This document shows positions 35,702 to 43,846 of a DNA stretch of 64,000 bases, one piece after another. Position 1 is the stretch's first letter, and every line of letters begins with the position of its first letter. The notes beneath the pieces were generated by a model. It was not told where the DNA came from. It saw only the letters and a program-made list of their open reading frames with translations, and did no database searches. The DNA comes from JBCBDX01 sp039815825 (GTDB taxonomy: Bacteria > Pseudomonadota > Alphaproteobacteria > Rhizobiales > Rhizobiaceae): NCBI GenBank assembly GCA_039815825.1, contig JBCBYO010000011.1, forward strand, positions 1 through 64,000, given 5' to 3'. Both the position numbers and the translations under genes were made by a program.

Positions 35702-36925
35702 TTAGCCCTTTCTGCGGCGCGCCGCCAATGTGCGCAGGCGCAGGGCATTGAGTTTGATGAAGCCGGCTGCATCTTTTTGGTCATAGGCGCCGTGATCATC
35801 TTCGAAGGTCACAAGGTCCTCCGAGTACAACGATTTGTCAGACTTGCGCCCGGTGACCATGATGTTGCCCTTATAGAGCTTGAGCCGGACGGTACCCTCA
35901 ACGTCTTTCTGGCTTAAATCGATGGCGGCCTGCAGCATTTCGCGTTCGGGCGAGAACCAAAAACCATTGTAGATCAGCTCAGCATAGCGCGGCATCAGTT
36001 CATCTTTGAGATGCATCGCGCCGCGATCCAGCGTGATCGACTCCATAGCGCGGTGGGCTTGCAATAGAATGGTGCCGCCTGGTGTTTCATAGACGCCGCG
36101 TGACTTCATCCCAACAAAGCGGTTCTCGACCAAGTCTATCCGTCCGATGCCGTTGTCGCGGCCCAGATCGTTCAGCGCAGCAAAAAGTGTCGCCGGGGTC
36201 ATCGCCTCACCGTTCAAGGCGATGGCATCGCCGTTTTTGAACTCGATTTCAATTTCGGTTGGTTCATCAGGCGCTTCCATCGGCGAAACGGTGCGCATGT
36301 GCACATATTCGGGCGCCTCCTCCCAAGGGTCCTCCAATACTTTGCCTTCAGATGATGAGTGCAGCATGTTGGCGTCTACCGAAAATGGTGCTTCGCCATG
36401 CTTATCCTTTGGAACTGGAATTTGGTGCAGTTGGGCAAATTCAATCAGATCGGTTCGAGACTTGAATTCCCAGTCACGCCATGGCGCGATAACTTTAATG
36501 TCAGGGTTCAGCGCGTAGGCTGACAATTCAAAACGTACCTGATCATTACCCTTGCCGGTTGCGCCGTGGGCGATCGCATCTGCGCCTGTTTCTTCGGCAA
36601 TCTCCACAAGGCGTTTGGAGATCAGTGGGCGGGCGATGGACGTGCCGAGCAGGTAAATGCCTTCGTAAACTGCGTTGGCGCGGAACATCGGGAACACGAA
36701 ATCGGCGATGAATTCTTCGCGTAGATCATCGATATAGATTTCCTGAATGCCCAACATTTCGGCTTTTTGGCGGGCGGGTTCCAGCTCCTCACCTTGGCCA
36801 AGGTCTGCGGTGAAGGTGACCACTTCCGCGTTCAGTTCAGTTTGGAGCCATTTTAGAATAATCGATGTGTCGAGGCCGCCGGAGTAGGCCAGCACCACTT
36901 TTTTGATGTCTGTGGGGAGCGTCAT
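35702..36925 (-). CDS. argG: Argininosuccinate synthase
   Basis: ATP-dependent ligation of citrulline and aspartate in arginine synthesis; 407 aa. The PP-loop is VVLAYSGGLDTSIIL at residues ~10-24. Downstream motifs include AHGATGKGNDQVRFE and the C-terminal MVTGRKSDKSLYSEDL. The start is the ATG at 36925 (MTLPTDIKK); the reading frame continues open to 37246, overlapping the PAP2 gene, but that extension has no family similarity and is rejected. The C-terminus has a basic tail. Confidence 0.97.
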   Translation of the reverse strand: MTLPTDIKKVVLAYSGGLDTSIILKWLQTELNAEVVTFTADLGQGEELEPARQKAEMLGIQEIYIDDLREEFIADFVFPMFRANAVYEGIYLLGTSIARPLISKRLVEIAEETGADAIAHGATGKGNDQVRFELSAYALNPDIKVIAPWRDWEFKSRTDLIEFAQLHQIPVPKDKHGEAPFSVDANMLHSSSEGKVLEDPWEEAPEYVHMRTVSPMEAPDEPTEIEIEFKNGDAIALNGEAMTPATLFAALNDLGRDNGIGRIDLVENRFVGMKSRGVYETPGGTILLQAHRAMESITLDRGAMHLKDELMPRYAELIYNGFWFSPEREMLQAAIDLSQKDVEGTVRLKLYKGNIMVTGRKSDKSLYSEDLVTFEDDHGAYDQKDAAGFIKLNALRLRTLAARRRKG

Positions 36926-36990
36926 GAAATTGTCCGGAAAAGGCGGGTTAAAGTTGGGCGCAACATATTGGCTTTGCGCGCAGGCGCAAG

Positions 36991-37728
36991 TCAGGCTTTG
37001 GCGGCAAAGCGTGTCAATAATGCCATTATCAGCGCAAAAACGGCAATCGCGCCGATATAACCGAGGATTATGTCTGATGCATAATGGGCACCAAACGCGA
37101 CCCGTAGGCCTGCCATGAAAAGCGAGATCGGAATCATAATGAAGGCCGCAAGTCGCCGATGGGCGGGCGGGAACAACAGAACCAAAAGTGCCAACCAACC
37201 CGCTGATGCGGCCTCGCCCGACACAAATGAACAGTTGAACGCGCAATAGTCTGAGATCTTGCCAGCTTCGATAAAAGGGGCTTGGCCGCCGAAAGGTTCA
37301 GACTGCCACGGTCTCGGACGACCCCAAAAGGTTTTCAGGATACCATTGACGATTAGCAGCGGCCAAATGACCAAAGTTGCGACGATTGCCGTCTTGAGGC
37401 GGAAGCCGGCGTTTTGCCAGCGAAGGCCAGTGCGCCAATCGGCGATAGCCCAAAAAAGAAGACCAACCCCGGTCCACGGCGGAAGGGCTTGAAGGATTTC
37501 TCGAATGGTACGCAAGACTGGGTCGGTTGCGGCGGTAAAGCCGTGACAAAAGCCGCGATCATTCGCCGTCTGCGCGCACAAGTCGTCCTCGAAAAACCAA
37601 CTAGAAATCGCAAGGTCCCAGTGGGCATAGGATGCGAAAAGAGCGAGAACAGCGAACCAGAGCGCGATCAAGAAGAATGCAAGAAACGGGTTGCCAGACC
37701 GAGTAAGCGGCGTATCAATGTTTGTCAT
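36991..37728 (-). CDS. PAP2-family phosphatase (lipid phosphatase)
   Basis: Inner-membrane phosphatase of 245 aa with six hydrophobic segments. The three catalytic motifs can be seen: KTFWGRPRPW (motif 1, near 120), CSFVSGEAAS (motif 2) and LRVAFGAHYASD (motif 3, catalytic His with Asp). Motif 2 has SGEA rather than the usual PSGH, as in some lipid A or lipid phosphatases of rhizobia; the substrate (lipid A, phosphatidylglycerol phosphate or undecaprenyl pyrophosphate) is open. argG is 65 bases downstream. Confidence 0.87.
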   Translation of the reverse strand: MTNIDTPLTRSGNPFLAFFLIALWFAVLALFASYAHWDLAISSWFFEDDLCAQTANDRGFCHGFTAATDPVLRTIREILQALPPWTGVGLLFWAIADWRTGLRWQNAGFRLKTAIVATLVIWPLLIVNGILKTFWGRPRPWQSEPFGGQAPFIEAGKISDYCAFNCSFVSGEAASAGWLALLVLLFPPAHRRLAAFIMIPISLFMAGLRVAFGAHYASDIILGYIGAIAVFALIMALLTRFAAKA

Positions 37729-37801
37729 CGAATGTAGTACGGTGAGCGCGCATATCGTTCTCTGACATGTCGCTCAGACCGCAGCAAGGTGAGTTGGTTT
37801 T

Positions 37802-38446
37802 ATGCTGGAGTTTGTGCCCTCAACGACGGTGCTTATTCAGTTTGCTTTAGCGGCTGTTGTGTTGGCGATAACGCCTGGCCCCGACATGGCGCTTTATGTT
37901 GGTCGTGCGGTCACGCACTCAACAGCTGTTGGCCTGGCCTGCTTTGCTGGCGCTGTGACCGGTGTTTTGGTTCATACTTTGCTGGTTGCGCTTGGCTTGT
38001 CCGCACTTCTTGTGGCTGCGCCAACAGCTTTCTTAGCACTCAAAATTGTTGGTGCCGCTTATCTTGTTTGGCTGGCCTATCAGGCAATCCGTCATGGATC
38101 TTCCCTGACGATCAAAGGCGAGAAGAAAGAAGAAGGTACTTTGTGGGGGCACTACCTTACCGGTATCGGCATCAATATTTTAAACCCAAAGGTCGCACTG
38201 TTTTTCATGACCTTCTTGCCGCAGTTTGTGTCCGCTGATGATCCGCAGGCGCCCGGCAAGTTGGTCTTTTTGGGCTTGTTTTTCCTTGTGGTCGCAATTC
38301 CGACTATCTTGCCCATGATTTTTGCCGCCAATGCTTTCAGTCAGTCATTGATGAAACGCCCACGGGTGACGCGGACCCTGGATTGGATGTTTGCTGGTGT
38401 TTTTGGTGCGTTTGCAATCAAGATTTTGACTGCCCGGGCAACTTGA
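37802..38446 (+). CDS. LysE family amino-acid exporter
   Basis: Inner-membrane exporter of amino acids or derivatives, 214 aa, six hydrophobic segments. Signatures: LAITPGPDMALYVGRAV at residues ~20-37, GAAYLVWLAYQAI near 85 and GIGINILNPKVALFFMTFLPQF near 125. The actual export substrate (lysine, threonine, homoserine) is not predictable. Its end overlaps that of the convergent membrane-protein gene by 29 bases. Confidence 0.92.
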   Translation: MLEFVPSTTVLIQFALAAVVLAITPGPDMALYVGRAVTHSTAVGLACFAGAVTGVLVHTLLVALGLSALLVAAPTAFLALKIVGAAYLVWLAYQAIRHGSSLTIKGEKKEEGTLWGHYLTGIGINILNPKVALFFMTFLPQFVSADDPQAPGKLVFLGLFFLVVAIPTILPMIFAANAFSQSLMKRPRVTRTLDWMFAGVFGAFAIKILTARAT

Positions 38447-38879
38447 AGATCCGGCGGTGAAACAAAGCGTAGGTTACCCCACCTGCGGCGCCGGAATTGA
38501 ATATGGATAAACTGATAAAGTTCCCGTGGTCCGCGCCGTTCGAACCAAGAATGAACGGTTGAACAATAATAAAAAACACCAACGCAGCTGTAACTACGCC
38601 GCCCGCAGCGAAGTATCCGTATGAACGCAAATTGAATTTTAAAGAGAACAGCAGCATGGCTGCAAAGCCCGGTGACGCAAGGATGCCAAGTGCGAGTGTG
38701 GAACCGATGAATTGCCGGCCCATATCCACGCGTACTGGCATGAGGTCAAATGTGAAAAATCCGTATTTGAACAATCCATATATGAAAAGTGATACGTGGC
38801 TTGCGAAGAATACAGCAACAGCGGCGGCAATAAGATATCCGAGTAAAACCCCCGTAATCTGACGGAAGGGTTTTCTCAC
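38418..38879 (-). CDS. Hypothetical four-helix membrane protein
   Basis: A 153-aa protein with four hydrophobic segments (about 12-34, 52-76, 84-106 and 120-140) and few charged residues between them. I do not recognise the family; HAMP, cytochrome and DedA motifs are absent. It lies 4 bases downstream of rlmN on the same strand and its 3' end overlaps the convergent lysE-type gene by 29 bases. Confidence 0.7.
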   Translation of the reverse strand: MRKPFRQITGVLLGYLIAAAVAVFFASHVSLFIYGLFKYGFFTFDLMPVRVDMGRQFIGSTLALGILASPGFAAMLLFSLKFNLRSYGYFAAGGVVTAALVFFIIVQPFILGSNGADHGNFISLSIFNSGAAGGVTYALFHRRIFKLPGQSKS

Positions 38880-38883
38880 TGGG

Positions 38884-40104
38884 TCAGTCGCCGTGACCGG
38901 CTATCATCATTGCCTCGTAGGCCAACCGCTCGGTTTTTTTCATGCGCTCTGAGGCGGACTTTAGCTGGCCGCAAGCGGCGAGAATATCTTCCCCGCGTGG
39001 CGTGCGAATAGGCGATGCGTAGCCATTGTCGTTGATGAAATCAGCAAACTTCTCGATTTGCTCCCAGTCAGAACATTCATAGTCAGATCCCGGCCATTTG
39101 TTGAACGGGATCAGATTGATCTTTGCGGGTATCCCCTTGAGCAGGCGGACAAGTTCTTTGGCGTCGTGCAGTGAGTCATTGACGCCTTTGAGCATCACAT
39201 ATTCGAAGGTGATCCGGCGCGCATTGGAAAGACCGGGATAGTTGCGGCACGCTTCCAAAAGTTCATCCAATGGATGTTTTTTGTTGATCGGGACGAGAAC
39301 GTCACGCAACTCATCGGTCACTGCATGGAGCGAAATGGCAAGCATGGCACCAGTATCTTCCCCAATACGGGCGATATTGGGGACAACGCCAGAAGTGGAG
39401 AGCGTGATCCGGCGCTTGGACAGGCTCAAACCCTCCCCATCTGAAAACACCAGCATGGCATCGCGTACATTGTCGTAGTTGTACAATGGCTCACCCATGC
39501 CCATCATCACGATGTTGGAGACTTTGCGTCCTTCTGCTGGTACAACAGCGCCAACCGGTGTGTCAGCGTCCGGAAAGTCGCCCAATCGTTTGCGGGCCAG
39601 CACGACTTGCGCCACGATTTCACCGGCGGTCAGATTGCGCACGAGCTTTTGGGTGCCGGTGTGGCAGAAAGTGCAGGTGAGAGTGCAGCCCACCTGTGAC
39701 GAGACACACAAGGTGCCGCGCCCTTCTTCAGGTATATAAACTGTCTCCACCTCAACTGGCGCGCCTGCGCCCCTTGATGGGAAGCGCAAGAGCCATTTGC
39801 GCGTGCCGTCCGCCGAGATTTGTTCTTCGACAATTTCCGGTTGTTCGATGGAATAGGCGTTGGCCAGTTTCGTACGCAACTCTTTGGACACGTTGGTCAT
39901 CACATCAAAGTCATCAACGCCGCGAATATAGAGCCAATGCCAGAGTTGTTGGACGCGCATCCGGATTTGCTTTTCGGCCACGCCAATGTTGCGCAGCGCC
40001 TCGCCGAGGCCGGCACGGGTCATGCCGGTCAGGCTTGGATTCGCATGCGCGGGTACGCCAACGGGTCTTGTTTTTGGATCGGTTAGGTCAAGCGAGACAG
40101 CCAT
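38884..40104 (-). CDS. rlmN: Dual-specificity RNA methyltransferase RlmN
   Basis: Radical-SAM enzyme that puts C2-methyl on A2503 of 23S rRNA and A37 of some tRNAs; 406 aa. The 4Fe-4S cysteines are in GCTLTCTFC (Cys140, Cys144, Cys147 from my start), preceded by VETVYIPEEGRGTLCVSSQ. The resolving methyl-cysteine lies near the C-terminus in ILAACGQL. I start at the ATG 40104 (MAVSLDL); the frame is open to 40194 but the extension contains no family sequence. It is downstream of the ialB-type gene on the same strand. Confidence 0.95.
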   Translation of the reverse strand: MAVSLDLTDPKTRPVGVPAHANPSLTGMTRAGLGEALRNIGVAEKQIRMRVQQLWHWLYIRGVDDFDVMTNVSKELRTKLANAYSIEQPEIVEEQISADGTRKWLLRFPSRGAGAPVEVETVYIPEEGRGTLCVSSQVGCTLTCTFCHTGTQKLVRNLTAGEIVAQVVLARKRLGDFPDADTPVGAVVPAEGRKVSNIVMMGMGEPLYNYDNVRDAMLVFSDGEGLSLSKRRITLSTSGVVPNIARIGEDTGAMLAISLHAVTDELRDVLVPINKKHPLDELLEACRNYPGLSNARRITFEYVMLKGVNDSLHDAKELVRLLKGIPAKINLIPFNKWPGSDYECSDWEQIEKFADFINDNGYASPIRTPRGEDILAACGQLKSASERMKKTERLAYEAMMIAGHGD

Positions 40105-40204
40105 CAGACAGGGTCCGGTTATTAAATGACTTTTATAGTGTGCTGAAGCAAAAACAAAAAGGGCCGCGCCGGAGGCGCTGCCCATTATCGACATCGCTTA
40201 ATGG

Positions 40205-40717
40205 TTACTGGCAGCTTTGTATCGCGTCCAAGGCAGCTGTAACACCCGAAAGCGAGTATTCGTACGTCGTGTTCGTGCCACGCCGCGAAATCGCTTTAAC
40301 GGTCATTTGACTGCCGGCCTTCATTGCTGCGACCAAGGCGGGGTCTTGAGCTGCATTTTCAGTCCATGCGCTGTTGTCTTTGACGAAGAAGCTGAAGTCC
40401 GTTCCATCAACATTGACCGACACTTTTGAACCTTCCTGCAATGTGTAGCCAGCGATGAATTGAGGTTCGTAGGTGACGTTTTGGCTACCGCGCTGGGTAA
40501 TCACAAAAAAGTTGTCACCGTGATTGACGTTTGATGGCTGCTTTGTTTGCGGAATTGAAAGGGCATAGCAGACCTTGCCGTTAGGCGAATCATAGCTGAT
40601 TGCTCCCCAATCGTTAAATTGGCCGATTGGTTTTTGCGACTGTGCAACGGCCTGCGTGGAAAAGCCCGCGACCAACGAGATCAAAAGAGCTGATATGGCA
40701 AATTGACGTGGGTCCAT
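40205..40717 (-). CDS. Invasion-associated locus B (IalB) family protein
   Basis: Periplasmic protein of 170 aa named after Bartonella IalB. Signal peptide MDPRQFAISALLISLVAGFSTQAVAQ, then the family core: FNDWGAISYDSPNGKVCYALSIPQ, with two conserved cysteines (KVCYAL and the terminal SCQ) that could form a disulfide. Despite the name, the family is widespread in free-living Rhizobiales and its role is unknown. The ATG at 40717 directly precedes the signal sequence; the longer frame to 40759 is not used. Confidence 0.87.
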   Translation of the reverse strand: MDPRQFAISALLISLVAGFSTQAVAQSQKPIGQFNDWGAISYDSPNGKVCYALSIPQTKQPSNVNHGDNFFVITQRGSQNVTYEPQFIAGYTLQEGSKVSVNVDGTDFSFFVKDNSAWTENAAQDPALVAAMKAGSQMTVKAISRRGTNTTYEYSLSGVTAALDAIQSCQ

Positions 40718-41033
40718 TAGTGCACACCGATGTTGTCGTTTCCGAGGAAGTGATCGCAAATCATGTCTGTCCTACATATTGTTTTGACATGGTTACCAAA
40801 TGTTAAATTTCTGCTTGAACGCGGCGACAATGTGTGTCGCGCGACTGTGTTTCGCCTTTGATTCCTTTGAATATGAGCCGCACCAACCATTTGCAATGTC
40901 GTTGCAGCGAACAAAAGAGGCAACAGTTTGACTTACATAGTGAAACTGGATGATGGTACATCGCAATTGCAACCAACGCTGCGATTGCGTACGTGTGTTT
41001 CCCCGAATTCGGACCTAGTTGAGCGCAAAAACG
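40718..41033. other. 316-bp divergent gap with inverted repeat at 40783-40807
   Basis: Gap between the ialB-type gene (minus) and the ECF sigma gene (plus). It contains an imperfect inverted repeat, TTTGACAT (40783-40790) and ATGTTAAA (40800-40807), 9-base spacer, one G-T pair, about 70 bases ahead of the ialB-type start. No EcfG-type GGAAC-N17-CGTT promoter is visible. Short open frames here have no coding character. Nothing else could be supported. Confidence 0.5.
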
Positions 41034-41612
41034 ATGAGTAGAGAGCAGCATAAGCACTTTGCGACACTCGCCGTGGCCATTGCCAATGATCGGGATCAAA
41101 CTGCGTTTGCGGAATTGTTTGATTTTTTTGCCCCACGTTTGAAAACCTATCTTCGCCGCTTGGGTTTGGGCGATTCTGAAGCTGAGGATTTGGCGCAGGA
41201 TGTGCTATTTGTCCTTTGGCACAAGGCGCATTTGTTTGACCCCGCCAAATCATCTCTTTCAACCTGGCTTTTCAGGGTGGCGCGAAACCGGCGAATAGAT
41301 GCCCTGCGCCGCGACAAGTCCGGATTGCTTGATCCCGATGAACCGATGCTACAGCCCTCCGAGGAAACTCCCGCAGACGTGCTGATGGATGCCGAGCGCC
41401 GGGATCAGCGGGTGCGCGAGGCTATGCTCGAATTGCCCGAGGAGCAGATTGAGCTGGTGAGGTTGGCGTTTTTCTTTGGCCAATCACATAGCCAAATCGC
41501 CGAAACGACAGGATTGCCGCTTGGTACGGTTAAATCGCGTATTCGACTGGCTTTTGGGCGCCTACGGCGCAAGTTGGAAGCCGATGATTTGGTGGATACC
41601 GACTTTGCCTAA
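41034..41612 (+). CDS. ECF-type RNA polymerase sigma factor
   Basis: Extracytoplasmic-function sigma factor of 192 aa from the ATG 41034 (an upstream TTG at 41019 is in frame). Region 2: FFAPRLKTYLRRLGLGDSEAEDLAQDVLFVLWHKAHLF with the -10 binding stretch NRRIDALRR; region 4: LPEEQIELVRLAFFFGQSHSQIAETTGLPLGTVKSRI, the helix-turn-helix. This sequence resembles the RpoE/ChrR-type (ECF11) group. That group is normally followed by a ChrR anti-sigma gene, which is not here: the next gene is a convergent YkvA family gene whose stop overlaps by 4 bases (CTAA). Its signal and regulon are unknown. Confidence 0.9.
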   Translation: MSREQHKHFATLAVAIANDRDQTAFAELFDFFAPRLKTYLRRLGLGDSEAEDLAQDVLFVLWHKAHLFDPAKSSLSTWLFRVARNRRIDALRRDKSGLLDPDEPMLQPSEETPADVLMDAERRDQRVREAMLELPEEQIELVRLAFFFGQSHSQIAETTGLPLGTVKSRIRLAFGRLRRKLEADDLVDTDFA

Positions 41613-41998
41613 CTAGGCTTGCTTTCTGCGGTTTTCCACTCGTTCAGCGTCTGTTTTGCGGCGGCACGATGAGCATCGGTAATGTTACCCCGCACTGCTG
41701 CAAACGCTGCGGTCAAAACAGCGATATCGTCCGTGAAACCAAAGCCGACGATAAAATCCGGCAGTGAGTCGAGCGGTAGGATAAAATATGCCAGCGCAGC
41801 AAAGAGGACACCTCTCACGCGGCTGGGCGTTTCCGGATCCATGGCGCAATAGTAGGCCGACAACACCTCATCTGCGAACGGCAGGGCGCCGGCCGCGCGT
41901 TTGAACTTCGGCCAGAAACCGTCGCGAACCCGCTTTTCATTGGCGCCTTTTTGGTCCTCGTCCGGCTCCAGGATTTCGCCAATTTTCACATCATCCAT
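41609..41998 (-). CDS. YkvA family (DUF1232) protein
   Basis: A 129-aa protein with a DUF1232 region: YILPLDSLPDFIVGFGFTDDIAVL, two hydrophobic helices joined by the signature LPLDxxPD. Family function unknown. The ATG at 41998 follows a CAGGAG ribosome site; the earlier TTG at 42025 has none. Its 3' end overlaps the ECF gene's stop. Confidence 0.86.
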   Translation of the reverse strand: MDDVKIGEILEPDEDQKGANEKRVRDGFWPKFKRAAGALPFADEVLSAYYCAMDPETPSRVRGVLFAALAYFILPLDSLPDFIVGFGFTDDIAVLTAAFAAVRGNITDAHRAAAKQTLNEWKTAESKPS

Positions 41999-42040
41999 GG
42001 GCAACTCCTGACGCAAATCTGGCAATTTGGCTGGCTTGAT

Positions 42041-42334
42041 TCAAGATGCTGCCTTATCCAACGCCGCTGCTAACGACAGATCGAGCTCGGTGATCCCGCC
42101 CGAGTCATGCGTTGTCAGCTTCACCTGGACGCGATTGTAGACGTTAAACCACTCGGGATGATGGTCGAGCGCTTCAGCGCTTAGCGCGCCGGATGTCATG
42201 AACGAAAATGCCTGTTTGAAATCGTCAAACTTAAACGTTTTCTCAATGGCTTTCCCGTCAGCCGTAATGGCCCATTCGGGGTGCTCAGCCAAAGCAGTTT
42301 CAAGCGCTTCGCCCGTTATTACTGGTTTTGACAT
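42041..42334 (-). CDS. Pterin-4a-carbinolamine dehydratase
   Basis: Small enzyme (97 aa) that dehydrates 4a-hydroxytetrahydrobiopterin, formed by aromatic amino acid hydroxylases. Catalytic histidine motif EALDHHPEWFNVYNRV sits mid-protein with LTTHDSGGITELD after it, as in the PhhB/DCoH family. No phenylalanine hydroxylase is near. The ATG at 42334 is preceded by AAAGGG at a suitable spacing; the ATG 6 bases upstream is too close to it. Confidence 0.92.
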   Translation of the reverse strand: MSKPVITGEALETALAEHPEWAITADGKAIEKTFKFDDFKQAFSFMTSGALSAEALDHHPEWFNVYNRVQVKLTTHDSGGITELDLSLAAALDKAAS

Positions 42335-42410
42335 GGTCATGACCCTTTCTTGCTCAAAGCAATCTAGGGTTTGCCCGGTACCCGGCCAGTCTCATTTTTG
42401 TTTCGTTCGA

Positions 42411-43010
42411 TCACCAGCGAAATTGTCTCATGCTGGTCGAAGGGTTTGGTACGCGGTTGGGTACCGGCATAGGTGTACTACCCAATTCGTAGCTTTCTTC
42501 GACAATATACGGGCCACCGCCGACCGAATTGCGTGATGACATGACGACGAAACGCTCGATCTTGAACGGTGGCACATAAAAACCACCGCGTAGTGAGAGA
42601 AAATTCGCGACGGCTTCTGGCGACGATTTTCGCAAACGTGCAATCGTCACATGAGGAGTAAATTTGCGTGGATCAGGCGCAAGCCCGATACGTTGGCATT
42701 TGCGGGCAATCTCGGCCTGTAATTCAAAAAGGTTAGGGCACGCTGTGGGTTGGGCAAAAATGGAATGCGGTTTTTTGCCGCCAAATGCGCCGAGACCAGC
42801 CAACCCTAATTCGAAGCTCTCGCGTTCAATTGCACTGAGTGAATTGAGAATTTCATCGGCGATGTGGTGTTCAACATCCCCCATAAATCGAAGTGTTAGG
42901 TGATAATTTTCTTTGTCAATCCAGCGCGCACCCGGCAATCCGCCCTTTAAGAGGGCAAGCTGCATAGCGGCGTGGTGTGGGATCTCGATAGCGGCGAACA
43001 ACCTGGGCAT
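42411..43010 (-). CDS. thpR: RNA 2',3'-cyclic phosphodiesterase (ThpR/LigT-like)
   Basis: 2H-superfamily phosphoesterase of 199 aa that hydrolyses 2',3'-cyclic phosphates at RNA ends. The two HxTx motifs are YHLTLRF near residue 40 and PHVTIAR near 125, the full catalytic pair. The start MPRLFAAIEIP is standard. The exact cellular substrate is not known. A near-perfect palindrome lies 30 bases upstream of the start. Confidence 0.9.
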   Translation of the reverse strand: MPRLFAAIEIPHHAAMQLALLKGGLPGARWIDKENYHLTLRFMGDVEHHIADEILNSLSAIERESFELGLAGLGAFGGKKPHSIFAQPTACPNLFELQAEIARKCQRIGLAPDPRKFTPHVTIARLRKSSPEAVANFLSLRGGFYVPPFKIERFVVMSSRNSVGGGPYIVEESYELGSTPMPVPNRVPNPSTSMRQFRW

Positions 43011-43039
43011 TGCAACATCCCCTTTGCAGAAGCGGCCGG

Positions 43040-43062
43040 TTTGCCTTCACGGTGAGGGCAAA
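43040..43062. repeat. 23-bp near-perfect palindrome upstream of thpR
   Basis: TTTGCCTTCAC (43040-43050), one centre base, GTGAGGGCAAA (43052-43062): 10 of 11 pairs are Watson-Crick, one is G-T. It lies in the 153-base gap between the esterase gene and thpR, both minus. No T-run follows on the minus strand, so it is an operator or mRNA hairpin more probably than a terminator. Confidence 0.5.
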
Positions 43063-43163
43063 TCACTCAACCGCTGAACTGAATCGAATCATCGAAAAGC
43101 TGCCTTGTCCAGCAGATTTAGGCAAAAAACGCATATGCTTTTATTAATGGCTGCACTGACCGC

Positions 43164-43799
43164 TTATCGCGTGTCCAAATACTGCGTCATCAAAGGGAGA
43201 AAACGTTCCGCCATGACTTTGGTGCCATCATCATTGGGGTGAATGCCGTCCGCAAGCATGAGCGATGGATCGGTAATGACCCCATCGAGGAAAAATGGAT
43301 AGAGAACCAACTCATGTTTTTGGGCGAGTTCTTCAAAAATTGGGTTGAAGGCCGCAGAGTAGCTATCGCCCATGTTTGGCGGCGCCAAAATACCGACCAA
43401 TATCACGTCGATCTGCCGAGCCTTCAGAGCCTCGATCATCTGATCCAGATTGGCCTGAGTGATATCCGGAGTGATGCCACGCAGTGCATCGTTACCGCCG
43501 AGCTCTAGGATGACCAAGTCAGTCTCATCCGGCACTGACCAGTTCAATCGCGCCAAGCCACCAGACGTGGTGTCGCCCGACACGCCTGCGTTTTGGATGG
43601 TCAGATCATAACCCAAATTGACGAGCGCGGTTTCCAGTCTTTTTGGAAAAGCCTCGTCTCCCGGTAGCTGATATCCGGCCATCAGACTGTCCCCAAAGCC
43701 AACCACATTTACGGTTTGGGCCATTAGGGGGTTGATAAGCATGAGATTCAACAAACCAAAAAGCGTGAACCTGCGTAGATTGACCAATGGACGTTTCAT
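43164..43799 (-). CDS. SGNH/GDSL arylesterase, TesA-like
   Basis: Periplasmic lysophospholipase/arylesterase-type hydrolase, 211 aa. A signal peptide (LNLMLINPLMAQ) is followed by block I VVGFGDSLMAGY with the nucleophile serine, block III ELGGNDALRG, and block V DGIHPNDDG with the catalytic Asp-His. The ATG at 43799 follows a GGAG site at suitable spacing (earlier GTG rejected). It is divergent from an ABC ATPase/permease pair, the same layout as tesA and ybbAP in E. coli. Confidence 0.9.
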   Translation of the reverse strand: MKRPLVNLRRFTLFGLLNLMLINPLMAQTVNVVGFGDSLMAGYQLPGDEAFPKRLETALVNLGYDLTIQNAGVSGDTTSGGLARLNWSVPDETDLVILELGGNDALRGITPDITQANLDQMIEALKARQIDVILVGILAPPNMGDSYSAAFNPIFEELAQKHELVLYPFFLDGVITDPSLMLADGIHPNDDGTKVMAERFLPLMTQYLDTR

Positions 43800-43846
43800 A
43801 CCCATCTCCACTCAACTGTTTTCGTTGCATATAGGAAGCCAAAGCT

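Noticed and set aside
36926..37246. Open N-terminal extension of argG overlapping the PAP2 gene
   Set aside because: The extension has no similarity to argininosuccinate synthases, it covers the PAP2 coding region on the same strand in another frame, and the ATG at 36925 gives the family start.
40717..41099. Short minus-strand open frames across the ialB-ECF gap
   Set aside because: One overlaps the ECF gene in antisense; composition (rich in Cys, Asn, His) and lack of ribosome sites speak against coding.
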